Shown here: one piece after another, positions 12,187 through 22,100 of the stretch
Numbering within the stretch: position 1 is the stretch's first letter
Layout of the letters: the number at the start of each line of letters is the position of its first letter
DNA from: Massospora cicadina
Taxonomy: Eukaryota; Entomophthoromycota; Entomophthoromycetes; Entomophthorales; Entomophthoraceae
Direction: 5' to 3'
Assembly (NCBI GenBank): GCA_022478985.1
Contig: JAKSZP010013320.1
Coordinates: 1-64,000, forward strand
Length of the DNA stretch: 64,000 bases
Translations under genes and position numbers: made by a program
The notes under the pieces: model-generated
Databases searched by the model: none
What the model was told of the DNA's origin: nothing
What the model saw: only the letters and a program-made list of their open reading frames with translations

Positions 12187-13259
12187 AAAACAAGCTTAGC
12201 TTGTAGGGGTAGAATCAACAGTCTATGCAATAAGAACTTGACAACAGGTATGTAGTAGTGCACCAAAGTACCAGAAGATGAATATTGCCTTTGCAAGGGT
12301 CATTAGGGTAAGAGTAATTGTAAAGGCAACTGCATCGCCTAGGTTTAGGGCCAAGGTGAAAGCTGCAGAGGTTAATGGCTGGTTGATTAAGTAGCGAAAT
12401 GGCTAAGAAAAGTTAGACTGGGCTTTGGACTCAGGTTCTCAATGAACCACAACAGCACCCATAGTTCCAGGGGCACAGCCATTTGAATGTATCTGTTAAT
12501 TGAGGATCTAGATGAAAGGTGATGAAAATACACACTTAAGAACATAACAAATGCCCCACAAACATTCTGAAAGTAGTATCAAGAGCAACTTCAGGACTAA
12601 TTTGGGCAGCTTATTGTAAAAGAGGCTGGGAGTTCAATAAAATCTCAGTTATTAGCAGTTGTGAGCAAATGGCAGTGTTGACTGAGAGTGATGAAACTTT
12701 ATGAAGGAGGATAATTTGCATGGAGTGCAAGTCTTGTCACCCCCAAGTGGTAGTTTCTATCAACAATGCAGAAAGAGGTAATACACATGCCCAGAAAGTA
12801 AACTGTAGGCTGCCAGAAGGGGAGGGCAAATTAAGGGAGCCCACTGTAGGAGATTTTTTTTATAGGTAAAGAAAGAATAAAATTTTAAATGTTAGTTGGA
12901 TGATAATATTAGTTTTTCTAGAAGACTAAGTAATCAACCAGCACTGGCCCCACCAGCTGGAAAACACTTTTTGTACTTTGAGGCGGTGAAATTATATTTT
13001 CCCACACCCAAATTAGGATCAAATGCATTATGAAAAGACAGTGATAGTTGTTTCAGCTTCAGATTTAAATTTAAAATTGCTTTTTAGGAAAATTAAGACT
13101 AAGAGACATGATATTCCAATTCTAAGTTAAGTGGCCAAAAAATGAAATGGGTTAGGATAGAGGCCCAAGTATTTGAAAGCAATGAGGTTGAGCCCAAGAA
13201 GTAGCTAAGGCCACAAAAAGCAAGTATTTGCGCTGAGGATAGGCTTGGAGTTAGACCCC
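12187..13259. other. no recognised gene; possible G2 leader or LTR
   Basis: This lies just upstream (minus sense) of the G2 gag start and ends at the LTR of G3. I find no second copy in the window and no coding motif. It may be the 5' leader and LTR of G2, but that cannot be shown here. Confidence 0.4.
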
Positions 13260-13756
13260 TGTTATAAAATCATCATTATATAACGAGATACGCCATAGGA
13301 TTTTTGTAAAGGGTTTGACCCATTGAGCAATTGGGACCGATGATGTGAGGATAATCATCCTTAAAACAACAGAATAAACATTTAAAAAATATGAAACAAT
13401 TGCCCCACAACTCTCTTTTTATTTATTATAATTAATACAGCGGGTTCTCCCTGTTTTTTTACTCTGTTCTACTTAACAACTTTTTTCTGATCATCAAGTC
13501 TCACCTATATTGTAGCGCCTTTGGATGCTACTGCTTTTATGGCTTAGTAAAAAGAGTCGCCATATCTCATTGGTTCCATCAATTCTCTATTTGTTAATCT
13601 TCCAATCGCCTAATCCAATATGAATTCCCAACAACCCAAAATAACCTCATTTTGAGGCGCTCAAATTACCATTACTCATATCAAATCTTGGTAGATTCCA
13701 TCCGTTCCGCCATAACAACCTAGAGCTTATCATCCAGTCATATTGGAATCATGACA
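13260..13756 (-). repeat. G3 3' LTR
   Basis: On the plus strand it starts tgttataaaatc and ends gaatcatgaca. It is near identical to 17871-18366 over its full length, including the attgggaccgat, tttatttattataattaatac and catctcattggttcc blocks. Related LTRs flank G5, and a solo copy sits at 26024-26513. Confidence 0.93.
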
Positions 13757-13772
13757 TTACCACCTCCTTGAC
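13757..13772 (-). promoter_or_regulatory. G3 polypurine tract
   Basis: Read on the minus strand, a purine-rich run (aaggaggtggtaa) lies directly inside the 3' LTR. The equivalent run is found in G5 (19602-19615) and G6 (about 38731-38744). In LTR elements this primes plus-strand DNA synthesis. Confidence 0.7.
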
Positions 13773-13799
13773 TGGATGATAAAGCTCCTATTGCTTATA

Positions 13800-14200
13800 T
13801 GCATGGAGGAACTTCACATGCACTCAGTTGATGATCTGACTGCTAGCGGGGTCCTTGATAGTATATGCATCTATCCCTGTCTTCTCAATGACTTTGAATG
13901 GCCCAATCCAGATACTGGCCAGCTTGTGCTTCCGATTGAACCCATGTTGATCATGGAAAAGGACCATGTCTCCATCTTTGAAATGGGCTAGGCCACTTCG
14001 CCATATCTGATTGGCAGCCTGGCTTTTGATTTTCTTGGCTAAGCTGAACAAGTATGCTTCAGTTTGTAATTTAATCAGTTTATTAGTTAGGATGGTCAAA
14101 TAGCGTTGCAGATCCATTCCACCAGTGTCCTCTACACAGGCATATAGGAGAGTGGGCATAGCGGGGTGTCATCCATAAAGAAATTGGAATGGGTTTCAGA
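13800..14200 (-). pseudogene. G3 integrase C-terminal domain
   Basis: From about 14160 to 13824 the minus strand is open for 111 codons. It starts MPTLLYACVEDTGGMDLQRYL and includes KDGDMVLFHDQHG and KLASIWIGPFKVIEKTG, the GPY/F module at the end of integrase. The preceding catalytic core is absent; upstream sequence joins straight to RT. G6 (38340-38720) and G5 (20930-21320) have matching sequences. Confidence 0.85.
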
Positions 14201-14939
14201 GAAGGTTCAGGAGAAAACATTAATGTCGTTGAGGTATAAAAGGATGCACAACAGCTTTAGTTCCCCAAGAATAGTGTCCATCGCCCATTGTAATGTAGCC
14301 GGGGCATTAAACAGCCCTTGCGACATCTGGGTTGGTTGAAAAAAACCTTTGGACGTGATTACGGCGCATTTCTACTGTTCCTCCGCTGGCAACTTGATTT
14401 GCCAGTAGCCTGAGATCAGGTCCAATGCAGAAAAATAACAAGCTCCCCTAGCCAATCTAAGGCGTCATCAATCCGCAGTAAGGGATATGAGTCCTTTTTG
14501 GTGATGCTGTTGAGCTTTTGGTAGTCAGTTATATCACAGTTAGTTCTGACCCTTTTTTACAATAAGAACGGGAGAAGCCCATGGACTCTTTGGTGGCTTA
14601 AGCATCCCTTGCTCTAGTATTTTGTCCATCTCCTCAGTTACTACTTCTTCCACCACTCTTGGTTGTTAGATTGGCCTTGACCAGATGGGAGAATGATCTC
14701 CAGTGTACACCCTATGAACTACCCCCTGCGCGCATCCTAAATCATGGTCATTGATGGTGAAAATCTCTTTATATTTTTAAAATAAAGCGATTGCACTATC
14801 CTTCTGTGGTTCTGACAACCCCATTAATTCATCGCATGGTACAAAAGCCATTACATTGAGATGTGTTTCAAAAGGCAGATCAAATTCCTTCAGCGACCCA
14901 AACTCATGGACCAAAAGAACCTCCTTGTGGGAATCCAGT
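14200..14939 (-). pseudogene. G3 reverse transcriptase fragment
   Basis: Minus-strand RT read across frameshifts. It includes a CDITDYQKLNSITKKDSYPL-like fingers segment (about 14540-14480), a LDLISGYWQIKLPAEEQ block (about 14430-14370), KCAVI and a catalytic-site remnant equivalent to LNDINVFS near 14220. Immediately after this the sequence jumps to the last part of integrase, so thumb, connection, RNase H and integrase core are lost. The upstream side is cut by the insert at 14940-15698. Confidence 0.82.
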
Positions 14940-15698
14940 TGATTTGTGCTTGCTTGGTACTAGACGCCAGCTGAATTCCACAAAGATTTTATAAAAATTT
15001 TAATATATAAATAAAGTGCTAATAAAAATGGGTTTTTATGGTTTTTATTAAGCATGCAATAAAAGGAAAAACGATATCCCTTGACCTCCAATTATCTAGT
15101 ATTTAAAGTAAATTCGAAGGTTGAGGGGGAATTTGGGAATAGGTTCAGAATAGCCTGCATGAGTCTGAATTAGGAAATGTGCAGGAATAGCATATCATGA
15201 CTTGGGAACTTGCATCAAGGCAGCAGAGTTAAGGATTAGGAATTTTGATTAGCCCTAATGAACCCATGAGGTAACGTTTTTATAAACTTGAGTAAATCAC
15301 CGCCTGAGAAATTTCTTGCACCTTGGGGGACCCCTGCCAAGCCTATAAAAGAGGGGGTCCCCGTGCAGGTGCTTTGAAGGACTTCGTTGAGGTCAAGGGA
15401 GTGCCTTCTGATGATTACCCCAAGGTCCATGGTGCAGTCAGAGAGATCCAACTTTCAGATTTTACTAATGCCCATACAGGTTTTGAACTGGTGATCCCCC
15501 AATTAATGGGGTTCCACCAAAGATTGGCCAGGGACTTTTGGCCAATTTGATCGATTTTTACATTTTTTCTATAATTGTATGAACTCTTAACAGCATCAGA
15601 ATATCGCAAATGGCTGACATTTCCCTTTCTTGGCAGAACTCGACCTACAGCATTTTGATCTCTAGTCTGCAAAGGTAAATGTCCAACACTCCTCAACA
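14940..15698 (+). mobile_element. unclassified 759-bp insertion in G3 (solo LTR or non-autonomous element)
   Basis: Comparison with the same part of G5 (about 23600-23670) shows this stretch is extra. It begins TGATTTGTGC, ends CTCAACA, and is flanked by an imperfect 10-bp duplication (GGAATCCAGT at 14930-14939, GGAATTAAGT at 15699-15708). A TATA-like tataaaag lies near 15345 on the plus strand and is followed by a GC-richer stretch. TG...CA ends suggest an LTR, but a 10-bp duplication does not. No terminal inverted repeat was seen and no other copy is in the window. Confidence 0.6.
15340..15356 (+). promoter_or_regulatory. putative TATA box in the G3 insert
   Basis: The sequence cctataaaagagggg in an otherwise noncoding insert resembles an RNA polymerase II TATA element, as expected in an LTR. 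It is a motif match only. Confidence 0.4.
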
Positions 15699-16143
15699 GG
15701 AATTAAGTGCATATATGCCACTATTTGGTGGCGGATTTGCAGTGGTACCATTTGTAGGTTTGCAAGTAAGACTTTGATCACCCCCCGCCCAGGTAATATA
15801 ATGCCTTGGCCAAGTGGGGCTCAAACTGCAACTGCTAATATAGCCCAATAACCTCCCCATAGAGTCCATCTGGAACTTCTATCACCAAGTCAGTGTTTAC
15901 TATAACTTGATGCCCAGATGGAATAGATATAGGTCCAGTATCTCTGAGTGGCAGCCCATGATATTCATAAATCAGTTGTGGAAGGGCCCAGGTTTTGCCC
16001 TTTATATGATGGTAGCGCACAGGGATTACTTTATTGCTATAAGCTAGATTGATATTCCTCATATGCACCAGATCATTTGGCACTCCGCTAGAGGTGAAGA
16101 GAATTGGGATCTGCTGACCCAATATTTCAAAAGTCTTATCCAT
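15699..16143 (-). pseudogene. G3 dUTPase-like domain between protease and RT
   Basis: Minus-strand reading from about 16080 shows RNINLAYSNKVIPVRYHH, then GPISIPSGHQVIVNTDL and EVPDGLYGEVIG (about 15935-15850). After a stop near 15838 comes a block with GIILPGRGVIKVLLANLQ and a following HQIVAYM. The order of SIP-G, V-TDL-I-P-G-YG-V, G-I-V and KVLL-N matches the beta-barrel of trimeric dUTPases. The catalytic motif normally reading GVID-x2-Y is not intact. The domain directly follows the protease. G5 and G6 have the same domain in the same place, so it is an ancestral part of this clade. Retroviral dUTPases are established; for this clade the function is inference. Confidence 0.68.
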
Positions 16144-16450
16144 AATATCAATAACAGCTCAATAGTGTTGAAAGAAGGCAGTTCCAATTAGCAGATCATA
16201 ATTGCTATTTGGTAACACTATAGCTGGGGCTACCACAATAATAGAACCAAACTGCAACGGAAGTGCACTGTATGCTCCCTCAGAGATCGTGTTATCCAAT
16301 CCAGCAGTTCCATATACCACTCAGTGGTCTACGTCCTGTTTTAATGATAATTTGGCCACCAACTTTGTGGAGACTATATTGATGGGGGCACCGGTATCTA
16401 TGATGGCATGGACTTGGGTTTTAGCTACAACTAGGTCACAGTAAGTACGT
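16144..16450 (-). pseudogene. G3 aspartic protease
   Basis: Minus-strand reading gives IIDTGAPINIVSTKLVAKL (active-site DTG, about 16410-16350), VVYGTAG, and NYDLLIGTAFFQHY (about 16210-16165), the typical retrotransposon protease with DTG and the hydrophobic LIG core. A stop interrupts it near 16330. It matures Gag and Pol. G5 (39223-39600) and G6 (28680-28960) carry the same protease. Confidence 0.88.
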
Positions 16451-17854
16451 TTGGATTAAGATGCATCTTGACTGTATTTGATATGGACATTTATGGCGTC
16501 TCTGTTTCCAAGAAAACCCACAATCCCTTCACCAGTTATGGGGTATTGTTTGATAATAGTGTTGACTGAAAGAGCGATGCTTACCGCTTGCAAGAAAGGT
16601 GCATCAGAGGAGGTGTCTAACTTTTCAGGTGTAACTTGTTCAAACATCTAGCAAGCATATGGCTCGACCTGCAACTGAGACCCCTTTCTCGCCATAGCCA
16701 CAGACTGCACTCATGTCAAAATATTCACCCCCTCAACCAGCTGCTGATATAATACTGACTCATTGAGCAAAGGAGATTCCGCTGAATATTCTAAGGTGGG
16801 CTCAGGTGAGACGATTGGGTTTGATATAGTGGAGGTAGAGAGTCCCATCTCTACTCCGCTCTGATTTTTCCTTGGAAGTACTATTCTGACTGTACACAAG
16901 AGACCTGTTGATTGGGGCACCATCGGCCCATGTGCCCCTGTTGACCACATTTGAAACAGCTGACCCCATAGGGCCATGTCCCTGATTAATGCAAAACAAG
17001 CTGTGGTGAGAGTTGGGCTGGACGTGATAAGTGGAAACAGGGGTAGGGAAATAGTTGGGCTGGTGACAATAAACAGTTATGGGGCGGACGTTTAACTGCT
17101 GTGGGTAACTTGGTGGAATCTGAACTGGACAGACAAAGTTTCCCAAGCAGATGATTCAGCGATGGGAGCAGAAGGATTCCACTCGGTATTAGGCGGAGGG
17201 AAGTTGGCTGATATACGGCGCAAAAACTGAACAAGTTGAAGCAAAGGTACATCTTCATCCAACATTGGTGTCATAACGTTATATAGCTCACGGTATGGCT
17301 TCACAGCAGAAGTCATCACAATACACACATCAGATTTGGATAAAATCCTGGCCCTGATTAACACATGAGCCTCCACTGTAAATCGCTCAGTAAATGCGGT
17401 GAAAGTCTCATTCTACTGTAACCTGATAGTCAAAAACTCGGCCTTCCGCTGTGACATCTTTGCAGTTCTGCCAAACAGCTACAGCACCATTTTTTTAAAT
17501 TCCTGGTAGGTAATGGAACTGCCTGAAAAGTAACAGATGACTTAATCAGCACTTCCAACATCCAAGGTAGAAATTAACAGTTTTGCTTTATGTCACTCTG
17601 AGACTCCTTAAGTCACAATTTCAAATCGCTTAAAAAACCCATGGATGTTTCCTTCACGATCAAATGGAGCAGTTTATCACTGCAAACCTACTGGAGCAGC
17701 TCATCTTGTTTTCTAAGTACAGCGTCCAATGCAAGTTTCAGCTCTGCATTGGCAACTAGCCCCTCATGTTGTGTAGAATTTCTATCAAGATAATCAGGAT
17801 GCAACATAGCTGGCAATTGAGTCTTTATCATGTTATAATTAATCAATGGGCCCC
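16451..17854 (-). pseudogene. G3 gag with zinc knuckle
   Basis: The minus-strand gag lies between the primer-binding site and protease. A CCHC knuckle reading CFKCGQQGHMGRWCP lies near 16960-16917. Upstream are an open stretch from 17376 to 17092 (ESDVCIVMTSAVKPYRELYNVM is part of the capsid region) and one from 18020 to 17688 (part in the LTR) containing LDAVLRKQDELLQ. G5 has a matching capsid segment (SDMCITMTSTVKPYYELYN, near 40500) and G6 a related one near 27800. Frameshifts split it into at least four pieces. Confidence 0.8.
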
Positions 17855-17870
17855 CTGTAGTGAGCACCAC
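17855..17870 (-). promoter_or_regulatory. G3 primer-binding site
   Basis: On the minus strand gtggtgctcactacag directly follows the 5' LTR. The same 16 bases follow the 5' LTR of G5 (41035-41050) and G6 (25283-25298). The TGG near its start fits pairing with a tRNA CCA end. I could not assign the tRNA. Confidence 0.75.
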
Positions 17871-18366
17871 TGTTATAAAATCAGCAGTATATAAGAGATA
17901 CGCCATAGGATTTTTGTACAGGGTTTGACCCATTGAGCAATTGGGACCGATTATGTGAGGATAATCATCCTTAAAACAACAGAATAAACATTTAAAAAAT
18001 ATGAAACAATTGCCCCACAACTCTCTTTTTATTTATTATAATTAATACAGCGGGTTCTCCCTGTTCTTCTTACTCTGTACTACTTAACAACTTTTTTCTG
18101 ATCATCTTGTCTCGCCTATATTGTAGCGCCTTTGGATGCTACCGCTTCTATGGCTTAGTAATTTAATTCGCCATATCTCATTGGTTCCATAGATTTTTAT
18201 TCATTTATCCCCCATTCGCCTAATCCAAGACGATTTCCCAACAACCCAATATAACCTCATTTTGAGGTGCTTGAATTACAATTACTCATATCAAATATTG
18301 GCGGATTCCATCCGTTACGCCATAACAACCTAGGGCTTATCATCCAGTCATATCAGAATCATGACA
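17871..18366 (-). repeat. G3 5' LTR
   Basis: Partner of 13260-13756, with TG...CA ends on both copies. Differences by eye are mostly scattered substitutions plus one small block near 18160-18200. Confidence 0.93.
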
Positions 18367-18860
18367 CCCCCAACTGAAGCTAATCAAATCGAAAGGTTGC
18401 AGCTTGGGGTTGGTGGCAGTTGAGAGAGGAGAGGCTAGGAGTAGCTGTCAAGGTTTGGCAGTTATCTTTCCCTCACTTTGACAGCCAAAACTGCCTTAGG
18501 ATTATTTCAAAGAATGACGCTCTGGGAGGGCGAGGGCGGAGTTGGTGGCAGCTGACTACTTGGCTGGTGGCAACTTGGGGCTGGGTGGGCGTTGGGGTTT
18601 GGTGGCCTGGGCCCTATGTCCTGCATCTGAAGTTGAGAAATCTCTCAAAAAATGAAAAAAATTCTTCTTGAGGTAATTATGACTCAGGAGCAGGGCTGGG
18701 GTGGGGAATGTCAACCTTGCCCTTTTTGATGGAAGGTCGCAGACTCAGAGCTCATCTACAGTATGAGTGAGGTTCCCCTAAGACTGGAGTGGGAGAGCTG
18801 GAAGTTGTCAGTTCCCCTTTTTTGTGAAAAGGGAAAACCTCACAATCTAGCTACAGGGGC
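18367..18860. other. no recognised gene; G-rich interval
   Basis: The interval is richer in G than its surroundings (gttggtggcag and ggtggcaacttggggctggg). It lies between G3 and the left piece of G4 RT and could be decayed G4 polymerase, but I could not align it. An open stretch at 18420-18671 (+) has no recognisable motif. Confidence 0.4.
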
Positions 18861-19107
18861 GCATTCTAAAGACTTACAGTAAGACACTACACAAGTGAAC
18901 CAAAGATTTCTCAGAACATCACCAATCTTGCGCTAAAACGCGGTAAGCGCTTTTCTAGACCAAAGGGCAACATTTAGAACTGAAAAATCCACATTTTTGT
19001 ATAAATAACTATGAGCCACTCTTGGCCCTCTTCCTACCAGATTTGAATGAATGCATTCTTTAGGTTAAGCTTTATAAACACCCAGAAATTTTCAATTGCC
19101 TGTTTAA
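18861..19107 (-). pseudogene. G4 reverse transcriptase, downstream piece
   Basis: Minus-strand reading gives QAIENFWVFIKLNLKNAFIQI (RT motif A region, about 19100-19035), then EEGQEWLIVIYTK and LPFGL (motif B, near 18940). The upstream half of the same domain ends at 41621 with YRQLNNITLHDLYPLHLK. The two pieces join in register when G5 is left out. A TGTTT at 19101-19105 and another at 41625-41629 may be the remaining target duplication. Confidence 0.82.
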
Positions 19108-19601
19108 TGGTATTATTATAAAGTTGATGATATAGCAAAGATACGCCTAGAGGTTTTCACAGGGTTACGCCCAATGAGCAATAGGGCTGACGATATGAAG
19201 ATTATTGTCTCATATCAAAACAATAAATTTCTTAATAAATATGGAGCAATAGCCCTGATGAAACTTCTTTAGTTAATCTAATAGAATCAGAGGCTCTTTC
19301 CTAGGTAGCTCACTCTCTTCTTACTTACCACCTCCTCTCTTCCATCGCCTCATTTCGCTTATATCTCTGTGACTTAGATGATACATCCTTCTCAGCCTGA
19401 TAATTCATTTCACCATATCTCATTGGTTCCAGTAGAGTTTATCAATTATTATTTCACAATGCCAAAATTATACTCCAAGGTCAACTTTGCTCATCAACTT
19501 GGATACTTGATAATACTCATATAGGCCTAATCAAAATGGGTAACCAATGATCCACCAGTAATTATTTTGGCTTATCATACAGTCATATAAATTTCTTGAC
19601 A
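19108..19601 (-). repeat. G5 3' LTR
   Basis: Starts tggtattattataaag and ends tttcttgaca on the plus strand. It shares gatatagcaaagatac, gcccaatgagcaatagg, ataaatatggagcaa, cttaccacctcctctcttcc, catatctcatt and ctcatataggcctaa with 41051-41620. It is related to, but distinct from, the G3 LTR. Confidence 0.9.
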
Positions 19602-19615
19602 CTACCTCCCTTTGA
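19602..19615 (-). promoter_or_regulatory. G5 polypurine tract
   Basis: On the minus strand caaagggaggtag lies directly inside the 3' LTR, matching the G3 and G6 tracts in position and composition. Confidence 0.65.
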
Positions 19616-19627
19616 CTAGATGATAAG

Positions 19628-20916
19628 CCGTACAACATTTCTATAATCAACACAATGCAGCCCACCATGCGCCAACAAGCAAGAGCTTGTGACTTTATCT
19701 TTTTCTTTCAGTTATAGCTCTATATGGATCTGACTGGCCCAGGTCACATCCCAATCCCCTGGTTCCCTCTTTCTTCAGCCGATGAAGGAGAGGCAGAAGT
19801 GGATGCAGTGACCCTTCTGGCCCAGGAGGAGCTTCTTCCTAAATTCATTGGTCATCTGTCTGCCTTGTGTGCCCCCTTCAGAGACATAGTGTCCCAGTTG
19901 CACTAAGTAGGGGAGTGGAGCTGAGGACTTTTGTTTAACAAGGTGGCCAAGCTCCTGGTGGATGGCTTCAGCTGTCTAGTGCTTCCGCCACTCACCAAGC
20001 CTCATCCCACAGTACTATAAGTCAAACAAATGCTGTGCTTCATGTGGTAGTGATAGACAGCTGGTCAGGATTCTTTCTCCATGCTCCTACCCACTTCCAG
20101 TCCCTAGAGGTACACTTCTAAAACAACTGGTTAAATTGCATGCAATCTGGAGTTGCTGCAGCGCTTGCCGGCCTTGGCACCAATGACCTATCCTGACATC
20201 TCCCCATCTTGGTACTTCTTGGCAACATGATATTTTCTCATTCCAAAGGTGAGTTAGGGCCGTGGATGAGCAGCACTGGGCAGCCCTTGAGTGAGCCCAT
20301 CAAGCAGCATATACAGCAGCTGCTCCTTTCACGGTTGCCTATCCTAGTATGGAAGACTTCCTCGTGGATTGCCTGATGCTGGGCGTGGCTTTTCCCCTGA
20401 TCTGGAACTCAACTTCTTGTGCACCTGCCCTTGCAACTCCATCCCCTCTTCTTGGGTACATTCTGATCTCTCAAAAGTGTAGCGCATGTGGCTGCAGGCT
20501 TTGCCCCTAGTGAGCAAGAGCAAGTTAATTTTGATTTCAAGCAGCTGGCTGAGCTATCGCCACCTCACCTGTTACCCTGGGTCCCCAGTCCATCCTCCTC
20601 CTCCAGTTCCGCCACCCTGTCCTCCCCTCCATTAGCTGGCGCAATGGCCCTGGAGCGGACACCAACTCCCTCACCCTTGACATGGCAGCCTCCGCCTCCA
20701 CCACCGACCTGAGAAGGGTCCAGTGAACCCAAACCACTTCCAAAGTGACAAAGAAAGAAACGTGGGTCCAAATAATTAAAATGCAAGATTCACTGTAAGA
20801 AACCAAAAGAGAGTGGAAAGAAGAAGATAGCTTAGTAGAAGATTCAGATGCTGACACCAATAAAAATTTGGCTTATATACCCACATGATGATGATTTTAT
20901 TTTTTTATACTTAACT
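19628..20916. other. GC-richer insert of unknown origin inside G5
   Basis: In G3 the sequence aactggatgataaagc...gcatggaggaacttcacatgc is nearly continuous between the LTR and the integrase end. In G5 the same two halves are separated by about 1.3 kb. The extra DNA is clearly richer in C and G than the flanks, has CT-rich and proline/serine-coding stretches near 20560-20710, and Cys pairs such as KCCASCG near 20018 (+). Plus-strand readings show long partly open segments (19724-19906, 20488-20712) but no family I recognise. It ends near an AT-rich run at 20890-20930. It may be captured host DNA or another element. Confidence 0.55.
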
Positions 20917-22100
20917 ATATTGCTGTTTTTTATGCCTGTAGGAACTTCACATGCACTCAGTTAATAATCTGACCACCCGCTGGGTCCTTGATAGTATAGG
21001 CATCAACAACTGTTTTTTCTATTATCTCAAAAGGGCCAATCCGAATAAAAGCTAGCTTATGCTTCTTCCCAAACCCGTGCTAATTGTGGAATAGAACCAT
21101 ATGCCCATCCTTAAACTGAGATAGCTCACTACGACAGATCTGATTGGCAGCCTGGTTTTAATTTCTTGGCCAAGATGAATGAGTACGCTTCAGTTTATAA
21201 CTTAATCAACGTATTTGTTACAGTGGGTTAGGTAGCTGTGAGGATCCATTTCGCCTGTATCTTCCACGCAGGCATAGAGTAGCGTGGGTATAGCGGGGTG
21301 CTGTCCATATAGTAACAGAAAAGGGCTTTTCCCTGTTGCCAAATGGTAGCTAATATTGTAGACGAACATAGCAGTAAGTAAGAGGGTGCTCTAATTAGAG
21401 GGTCTATCCATTACTTGATTTCAGAGGATAGTCACCAGCATCCCGTTGACCCCTTTGACCATTCTGTTAGATTTGGGATGATACAGGATATTTAGAACTC
21501 CTCAAATGGCCATCATCTTGTTGAGCTTGGGTGGATGTGAGAGGTAATATTAGTTCCATTATCAGTAAGGATAAATCTGAGAGCAGCCATGGTGCTGAAT
21601 TATACACTCCATCACAAACTTAGCCACAGTAACCGCCCACAGATCTCATATTTCCTATGCTTCAACTCACCTGGTCAAGTGGTCGATTGCCACCAGAATT
21701 TACTTTGACCGAATAGCTCCCATTGGCAGAGGGCCAATGAAATCAATGGAAACTATATGCCAAGCAAAACGTGGTTTCACTAACTGGTACGAGATCTTCT
21801 GGCAGAATGGGTTTTCCACTTGGCACTTATGGCAGAAGGATATTTTTTCCAGCACGTCAAACTTATGCTTTCCCAATAATAGTGAGGGCGCAACAATTCC
21901 AACGTCTTCGCATGCCACCATGCCCAACTGCCCTATGTGCACTCATGATAATGTTAGGCTGTGCTGAGGGTTGCAGGAATTTTACTATCGAATTGCCAAT
22001 CCACTTGTACAACTCACCATTCCGGTGCAAAGTATTAGGTTGCATTTCATTTAACGTTGTGAAGACTTGCGGCGGCTCATCATCATACTTTCAGCTGAGC
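20917..22100 (-). pseudogene. G5 integrase
   Basis: Minus-strand integrase in pieces. The open segment 21942-21700 includes the zinc-binding CHKCQ and the core start SIDFIGPLP, with the first catalytic Asp. The second Asp region follows near 21540-21600. The C-terminal GPY-type module is near 21120-20930 and matches G3 and G6 (aacttcacatgcactcagtt is shared at 20940). It is broken by stops and frameshifts. Integrase inserts the cDNA into the host genome. Confidence 0.82.

Larger units (their letters stand above)
13260..18366 (-). mobile_element. G3: Ty3/gypsy LTR retrotransposon with both LTRs, internally deleted
   Basis: Two LTRs of 497 and 496 bp begin TG and end CA and look over 90% identical by eye. 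They enclose, in minus-strand order, a primer-binding site, gag, protease, a dUTPase-like domain, RT and the integrase C-terminus. Flanks are ACCCC on the left (13255-13259) and CCCCC on the right (18367-18371), a 4-of-5 match consistent with a 5-bp duplication. Homology passes directly from the RT catalytic region to the end of integrase near 14200. The RT thumb, RNase H and integrase core are therefore deleted, and the copy cannot be autonomous. It is probably the youngest LTR element in the window. Confidence 0.93.

Noticed and set aside
20488..20712. Short open frame with a proline/serine-rich product
   Set aside because: It arises from CT-rich sequence in the unexplained insert, and overlapping frames on the other strand are equally open. 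No motif supports coding.
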